From: JAKRSE01 sp943369295
Lineage (GTDB): Bacteria > Armatimonadota > Fimbriimonadia > Fimbriimonadales > Fimbriimonadaceae
Direction of reading: 5' to 3'
DNA: 64,000 nucleotides
Assembly (NCBI GenBank): GCA_943369295.1
Contig: CALRMU020000002.1
Coordinates: 1 to 64,000, forward strand
Part shown: piece by piece, positions 59,704 through 64,000 of the stretch
Layout of the letters: each line of letters starts with the position of its first letter
Numbering within the stretch: position 1 is the first letter of the stretch
Notes under the pieces: generated by a model
The model's input: only the letters and a program-made list of their open reading frames with translations
The model's database searches: none
What the model was told of the DNA's origin: nothing
Program-made: the position numbers and the translations under genes

Positions 59704-59794
59704 AGCCACACTCCGGTCAAGGTGGTGCCGATTCAATCGGAGTGGGTTCGTTCCACCAAAGCGGAAAGGCAATTGATTCGTTAACAAAGCTAGA

Positions 59795-60667
59795 ATGACT
59801 TCTATGTCTGCATTGGCTCTCCTGGCCACCTTGCTTGTCTCGTCCGTGTCTGGCCCGGTGGTGCAGGATCCGCCCAAGGACGAAATCTTTAAGCCTGCTT
59901 ACTACCTTGAAAAAAGCATGATCTCGGCTCTGGCTATGGCTCAGCAGCTCGAAGATGGTCAGCCCTCAATCGGCCTGGCGGAAGGCAGCTCGGTCTTTGC
60001 TGGCCACCTCGCTCCAGGTCAGTCATTAAGCATGGGTCACCCCTGCAAAAAGGGCGAAGCCATTGTTGCTATTGCGACCCCCGATGATCCCAAGCTGAAT
60101 ATCAACATTTGGATCGAAGATGGCAAGGGCAAGGAACTGGCAAAAGACGACAGTGCTGATGCCGGGGCCGTCGGAATCTTTAAGGCCGATGAAAACATCG
60201 ACATGGAGTTCAGGATTAAGAATGAGGGAGCCGAAGATGCCTTCGTTACCGTCGTTCTCCTTTCAAGTCAGGGAAAGAGCAAAAAGATCGAAAAGGTCGC
60301 AGAGAGCATGGATGCCCTGATGGCAGGTGTTCGAACCATGGCAGTGCTGGATGAAGAACTGAGCTTTGCTTCTCAGGGTGAGTGGTGTCTCTACGGCGGC
60401 TGGCTGGATAAAGAAAAGTCTTTCAGCATCTCTGGGCTTGAGCTCAAGGCTCCCGTTTCTCTCGTCATGGGGGCCTGCGACAAAGGCTCTACCGACATTG
60501 ATCTTCTTCTTTCAGATAAGGATGGAAAGAACCTTGCGAAAGACGAAGAGAAGGATAACCGACCTCTTCTTGAATTCAAGTCGCAGGGCAAGGGTTATAT
60601 CGCCACTTTGGGAAATGCTGGCGAAGGCGCCTTCTGTCTCATGACAGTGCTTGACGGAACGAAGTAA
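59795..60667 (+). CDS. secreted protein with two PPC-like domains
   Basis: The 290-residue product has a signal peptide (LALLATLLVSSVSGPVVQ). Two similar halves are seen: one around 60-155 (GSSVFAGHLAPGQSLSMGHP, INIWIEDGKGKELAKDDSAD) and one around 195-285 (QGEWCLYGGWLDKEKSFSIS, IDLLLSDKDGKNLAKDEEKD). The shared D-x-D-G-K-x-LAKD strings resemble bacterial pre-peptidase C-terminal (PPC) beta-sandwiches, which bind other proteins or calcium. No catalytic domain is attached, so it is probably a binding or accessory exoprotein. A strong terminator follows. Confidence 0.72.
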   Translation: MTSMSALALLATLLVSSVSGPVVQDPPKDEIFKPAYYLEKSMISALAMAQQLEDGQPSIGLAEGSSVFAGHLAPGQSLSMGHPCKKGEAIVAIATPDDPKLNINIWIEDGKGKELAKDDSADAGAVGIFKADENIDMEFRIKNEGAEDAFVTVVLLSSQGKSKKIEKVAESMDALMAGVRTMAVLDEELSFASQGEWCLYGGWLDKEKSFSISGLELKAPVSLVMGACDKGSTDIDLLLSDKDGKNLAKDEEKDNRPLLEFKSQGKGYIATLGNAGEGAFCLMTVLDGTK

Positions 60668-60674
60668 GCGCAGA

Positions 60675-60714
60675 AACTTGGTGCCATGGGCTGAGCCCTT
60701 GGCACCAAGTTTTT
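60675..60714 (+). terminator. intrinsic terminator after the PPC-like gene
   Basis: AACTTGGTGCCA pairs with TGGCACCAAGTT (inner GGCT/GCCC-type pairing), a stem of more than 12 bp followed by TTTTTG. Confidence 0.93.
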
Positions 60715-60821
60715 GATCTGCAGGCAAAGATCGGCATCAACTGACTGAGGTCAAACCATCGGACCAGGGTGCCATTCCCTTTTCAACAAAAGCAAAAGCA
60801 AAAATGGGAGAGGGACAAGCG

Positions 60822-61313
60822 ATGAAGGAAGCTAACCAGTCTATTGAAGTCAAAATCGATGACCTTTCTTCGCCGCAAGTTCAGCACCTCATCGCCCAGC
60901 ACCTGGCTGGCATGCACAGCAATTCACCGGAAGAACACGTTCACGCCTTGGCTCTAGAGGGCTTAAAGGCTCCAGACATGACCTTTTGGTCAGCCTGGCT
61001 TAATGGCGAACTTTGTGGCTGCGGCGCTTTAAAGAGTCTGGGCGATGGAGCAGGCGAAGTCAAGTCGATGCGCACACATCATTCATTTCTGCGTCGAGGT
61101 GTTGCCCAGGCTGTTCTCGATGAGATTCTAAGCGTCGCCCGCGAACGAGGCTACTCACACCTCTATCTAGAAACTGGAACCGGCGACGCTTTTGATGCCG
61201 CCCATGCGCTCTATCTCCGCAATGGCTTCGTCTGGTGCGGCCCCTTCGCCAACTACACAGCCAATGACTTCAGCGTCTTTATGGTGAAGACGCTTGGCCC
61301 GGCAGATGCCTAG
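60822..61313 (+). CDS. GNAT-family N-acetyltransferase
   Basis: The product is 163 residues from the ATG at 60822, which has GGGAGAGGGA upstream; a frame from 60804 overlaps that site. EVKSMRTHHSFLRRGVAQAV is the acetyl-CoA pyrophosphate loop, and HALYLRNGFVWCGPFANY is the C-terminal motif of YiaC/YjaB-type members. The substrate is unknown, either a small amine or a protein N-terminus. It converges on the YdeI gene with three bases between stops. Confidence 0.9.
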   Translation: MKEANQSIEVKIDDLSSPQVQHLIAQHLAGMHSNSPEEHVHALALEGLKAPDMTFWSAWLNGELCGCGALKSLGDGAGEVKSMRTHHSFLRRGVAQAVLDEILSVARERGYSHLYLETGTGDAFDAAHALYLRNGFVWCGPFANYTANDFSVFMVKTLGPADA

Positions 61314-61316
61314 ACC

Positions 61317-61901
61317 TTACTCCTTCAACCCAGGGGTGAAGGCTCGAAGGTTCTTCTCAGCAAGGCGGATTGTCTCGGAAATGCGCTTAGATTTCGTTGC
61401 CTCTGTCTTTGCGCTGTAGATGATCCAAAGAATCCCTCGGCGAGCTGAGGGAGGGAAGGCGTCCCAGTTCTTTCTCGCCTCTGGGTTGGCATCCAGCCCT
61501 GAAGCAAGTTCGGTTGGCTCGATGAGGTTTTGGGCGGCATCGTAGCTCTCCCAAGATCCATCCTGCTTGGCTGTCTCGATCAATCTTCGGCCTGGTTCTT
61601 CAATCAGACCCTCCGCTTCAAGCTTGATAATTCGTTCTTTGTTGAGGCCCGACCAGGGGCTGCCTTTCTTGCGAAGGCTGAAGTAGAGCATGGTCCGTTG
61701 GTCATCCAGCTTGCGCGGAAGGCTGTCGATCCACCCGAAGCAGAGAGCTTCTTCGACCATGTCGTCGTAGGTGAGAATCGGCTTTCCAGACCCCTTGCGC
61801 CAAGTGATGACAAAAATCCCCTTGCTGGCCGCGTGGTTTTCGGCCAGCCAATTCCTCCACGCTGACCTTTCCTCAAACAAGATCTGCGGAGCGTCTTTCA
61901 T
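61317..61901 (-). CDS. YdeI/OmpD-associated family protein
   Basis: The 194-residue product has the family pattern: FEERSAWRNWLAENHAASKG, ILTYDDMVEEALCFGWIDSL, FSLRKKGSPWSGLNKERIIK, and a C-terminal SARRGILWIIYSAKTEATKS. Members are linked to antimicrobial-peptide tolerance in some bacteria, but the mechanism is unknown. It overlaps the upstream DUF2087 gene by four bases, so the two are co-translated. Confidence 0.9.
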   Translation of the reverse strand: MKDAPQILFEERSAWRNWLAENHAASKGIFVITWRKGSGKPILTYDDMVEEALCFGWIDSLPRKLDDQRTMLYFSLRKKGSPWSGLNKERIIKLEAEGLIEEPGRRLIETAKQDGSWESYDAAQNLIEPTELASGLDANPEARKNWDAFPPSARRGILWIIYSAKTEATKSKRISETIRLAEKNLRAFTPGLKE

Positions 61902-62197
61902 GCCTCTTCAGCAGGCTGATCAATCACCCAATAACGGGTGACATCGGGAGTTCGGCCAATCAGACCGAGCTCAAACATCTCTCGCCTCAGCAGAGCCCAA
62001 TCGCCGAAGGTGTGGCGGGCTTTGAGAATGGCATTGACTTCCATTTCGTTCATATCCTGCCCCTTAGGAAAGAACTGGACCAAGTAACGAAGGGCGGCGA
62101 TCTGGTCTGCCCTGCGTTTTCTAGAGGGCCAAGCCGTCAGGCGGCCCTCTTCATCGATAAACCTTTCAAGCTGAGGCGGCGCTGTTACACGGTGCAC
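61898..62197 (-). CDS. DUF2087-domain protein
   Basis: The 99-residue product has a GTG start within the last codons of the upstream isomerase gene. FIDEEGRLTAWPSRKRRADQ, YLVQFFPKGQDMNEMEVNAI and FGDWALLRREMFELGLIGRT are the conserved DUF2087 stretches, a small fold often attached to helix-turn-helix domains in ArsR-like regulators. Here only DUF2087 is present, so DNA binding is uncertain. It is coupled to YdeI downstream. Confidence 0.88.
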   Translation of the reverse strand: MHRVTAPPQLERFIDEEGRLTAWPSRKRRADQIAALRYLVQFFPKGQDMNEMEVNAILKARHTFGDWALLRREMFELGLIGRTPDVTRYWVIDQPAEEA

Positions 62198-63051
62198 AGC
62201 TCGACCGCCTTTTGAAGGGAGGCCATAGGGTCTTTGCGTGGAATGAATTCGTGGGCAAGGTAGCCGGTGAACTTCATATCGGCAATTGCCTTGGCAATGC
62301 GGGGGTAGTAAAGCTCCTGAGTTTCGTCAATCTCTGCTCGGCCGGGGTTGCCGCCCGTGTGGTAGTGGCTGATGTAATCCTTGTGCTTTTCGATGGTGCG
62401 AATCACATCGCCTTCCATGATCTGCATGTGATAGATATCGTAGAGCAGCTTGAACCGCTCTGACCCCACTTCCTTGCAGAGCGAGACGCCCCACTCGGTG
62501 CGGTCGCACTGATAGTCGCCGTGGTCAACCCTGGAATTCAAGAGTTCCATGATGAGGGTGACGCCCAGTTTCTCCGCCAAAGGAGTGATCTTCTTAAGTC
62601 CGATCGCGCAGTTCTTGATGCCTTCGGCTTCGCTGATTCCGGCTCTGTTGCCAGAAAAGACGATCATTTGGGGGATTCCGGCGGCGGCAACCTTGGGCAG
62701 CATTTCTTCTGCACCTTTAATCAGCTTGTCGTGGTTTTCAATGCGGTTCCAGCCGACTGTGATGCCTCCTGGGCCGTTGGCGGTGCTGCAGTTGAGGCCG
62801 ATCTTTTTGACCACGGCCCACTCATCTTCGTTCAGAAGATCGATGGCGGTGATTCCCATGGCCTTGGCTTTGGTGGCCAAATCTTCCAGCTTCATGTTGC
62901 CGTAGCACCAGCGGCAGACCGACTGCTTAAGCCTTCCTGCTTTGGGTGTGGCTTGGGTGGATTCACCGGCGGCGGATGCTGCTCCGGGAACAGTGAGAGC
63001 GGCGGCTCCGACGGCGGCCATGCCCAAGACTTCGCGGCGGGAAAGACTCAT
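62185..63051 (-). CDS. Tat-exported hydroxypyruvate-isomerase-like TIM-barrel protein
   Basis: The 288-residue product has a twin-arginine signal (SLSRREVLGMAAVGAAALTV). The xylose-isomerase-like TIM barrel follows: LKQSVCRWCYGNMKLEDLAT, LGVTLIMELLNSRVDHGDYQ, LYDIYHMQIMEGD, HYHTGGNPGRAEIDETQELY, GYLAHEFIP. The metal-binding Glu, Asp and His residues of hydroxypyruvate isomerase are kept. Secreted relatives in Planctomycetota and Armatimonadota act on unknown sugars. It overlaps the DUF2087 start by 13 bases. Confidence 0.92.
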   Translation of the reverse strand: MSLSRREVLGMAAVGAAALTVPGAASAAGESTQATPKAGRLKQSVCRWCYGNMKLEDLATKAKAMGITAIDLLNEDEWAVVKKIGLNCSTANGPGGITVGWNRIENHDKLIKGAEEMLPKVAAAGIPQMIVFSGNRAGISEAEGIKNCAIGLKKITPLAEKLGVTLIMELLNSRVDHGDYQCDRTEWGVSLCKEVGSERFKLLYDIYHMQIMEGDVIRTIEKHKDYISHYHTGGNPGRAEIDETQELYYPRIAKAIADMKFTGYLAHEFIPRKDPMASLQKAVELCTV

Positions 63052-63098
63052 GCCTCTATCTTAGCGGATTTGAGCTTCTGTTAACGTGATCAGTCTCT

Positions 63099-63545
63099 TC
63101 AATTCTTTCTCATTGTAGGCAGTGAAAATCCACCCTCCATAGAGGCTTTGCTCGTCTCAAAAATCCAGTCCTCAATCGCCGATTCTGGAAAAGAGACATC
63201 CGAACCAAGCTTGAGGCCGGGCAGATCGACGGGTTCGTTGGCCAACTTTCCCTGCCACGGTGCATCTGGTGAACCTGGCACCAGGCTCTCTACCCAAATG
63301 TGCTCGAACTCATCCACGGCTGCTGTCGGCAGAGCCGCCTTGACTGAGGAATAGGATTCAGGGTTCTGTTCCATGAGTCGGCGGAACCGATCGAGTGAAG
63401 CCTGAGCCTGCAGCTTGGCTTGGGCCACTTCGAAATCGTTGGGTTCGATCAGGGCAATGTTCTTCCGCTGATTCCACGCCCTGCTGCTGATGATGAGGTA
63501 GACAACGACCGAGGCGATAGCGGCTATGGCAGCGAAAATTTCCAT
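63099..63545 (-). CDS. membrane-anchored DUF2314-domain protein
   Basis: The 148-residue product has an N-terminal transmembrane segment (IFAAIAAIASVVVYLIISS), a helical linker (AQAKLQAQASLDRFRRLMEQ), and a C-terminal part with DEFEHIWVESL, GKLANEP and LKLGSDVSFPESAIEDW, which match DUF2314. The function of this domain is unknown. It diverges from a truncated membrane protein gene at the right edge. Confidence 0.8.
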   Translation of the reverse strand: MEIFAAIAAIASVVVYLIISSRAWNQRKNIALIEPNDFEVAQAKLQAQASLDRFRRLMEQNPESYSSVKAALPTAAVDEFEHIWVESLVPGSPDAPWQGKLANEPVDLPGLKLGSDVSFPESAIEDWIFETSKASMEGGFSLPTMRKN

Positions 63546-63640
63546 GACGACCTGTAAAACCGACGGCTAGTTTAGCAAGCAGGCTGCCATAAGTTTGTAG
63601 ATAGGCTGCCGTCAGCTATTATGCAGTGGGGCTTGGCCTG

Positions 63641-64000
63641 ATGCTGCCTATTGATCGCTGGAAGTACGGTAAGAGCCTGCTAGGTAAAGAACCAGGCTGC
63701 GTGATGATCTTTGCCATTGCCTCATTCTTGCTTGGATTGCTCGGCCTGTACACTTGGAGTTGGCATCGAGCTTCTGAGGCAAAAGCTCCCAGCCTCATTC
63801 GAGAAGTGATTCGGGAGCATAACGTTAAGCGTCCTCCTGACTTTGAACCCAAGGGTGCTGCTCAACGCGGTGCAGAAAGATTGGCCCTTCGCGCCACAAG
63901 TGGCGAAGAGATTGTCAGCTTCAACATGGGGCGCCCTTGGACCAGATTCAACGGCTACACCATGATGCGGTTAGATCTGAATCTAAAATCTGGAAAGAAG
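63641..64000 (+). CDS. membrane protein, N-terminal part, runs off the window
   Basis: The ATG at 63641 opens a frame of 120 codons that continues past the window end. It reads MLPIDRWKYGKSLLGKEPGC, then a transmembrane segment (VMIFAIASFLLGLLGLYTWS, residues 22-41) and a soluble part (PSLIREVIREHNVKRPPDFE, later RATSGEEIVSFNMGRPWTRF). The product is not recognised. The divergent promoter region with the DUF2314 gene is about 95 bases. Confidence 0.65.
   Translation, partial: MLPIDRWKYGKSLLGKEPGCVMIFAIASFLLGLLGLYTWSWHRASEAKAPSLIREVIREHNVKRPPDFEPKGAAQRGAERLALRATSGEEIVSFNMGRPWTRFNGYTMMRLDLNLKSGKK

Overview
This window looks like chromosomal DNA of a diderm bacterium, most likely an Armatimonadota (Fimbriimonadia-like) member. 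The clues are an outer-membrane porin with an N-terminal S-layer-homology domain, many Tat-exported Gfo/Idh, isomerase and phosphoesterase proteins, a c-di-AMP receptor of the DarA type together with an LpxH-like phosphatase, glycoside hydrolases for plant or exopolysaccharide sugars, and moderately high GC. This assignment is inference; no rRNA is present.

Left edge (1-1073): the first 77 bases are the 5' end of an IS110-family transposase on the minus strand. Its upstream leader folds like a bridge RNA. The two presumed guide stretches match a site in an adjacent 413-bp tandem repeat whose first copy the IS interrupts. From 1074 to 9252 come an envelope protein, a thioredoxin-like protein, an isochorismatase-family hydrolase, rarA, and a minus-strand operon of pilC followed by a sigma factor fused to a degenerate GGDEF domain that keeps an RxxD inhibitory site. 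A SEC-C fragment and a SLC13-type anion transporter follow. From 9253 to 14408 there are a GH20 hexosaminidase, a small winged-helix protein, a beta-propeller lipoprotein, a decayed terminase fragment, and a tRNA-Arg(TCT) whose 3' half is duplicated upstream, as at an old integration site.

Middle (14500-40100): dihydrolipoyl dehydrogenase, the SLH porin, a MerR regulator, an MFS exporter and a lipoprotein lead into an arabinofuranoside locus (GH127 divergent from GH51, then a three-gene sugar ABC importer). After it come a Tat phosphoesterase, a GNAT enzyme, a DEAD-box helicase, a Gfo/Idh oxidoreductase with a relic of a lost paralogue, hpf, and a three-gene envelope set (LpxH-like phosphatase, membrane protein, GT28 glycosyltransferase).

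Right part (40100-64000): argG, an AT-richer accessory stretch with a possible nuclease-fold protein, the queC-queE-lipoprotein operon for 7-deazaguanine synthesis, darA, and a 1032-residue STAND-like NTPase with 126-bp coding repeats that is a candidate immune sensor. Then come a DUF4139 protein, a PhyH dioxygenase, a second sugar ABC importer and several small-molecule or hypothetical genes, ending in a truncated membrane protein.

Mosaic hairpin repeats (CGTGGGT-TTC-ACCCACG, ACTGGC-NNN-GCCAGT, GGTGCCCCGA and others) fill many intergenic gaps. One of them is the apparent IS110 target.
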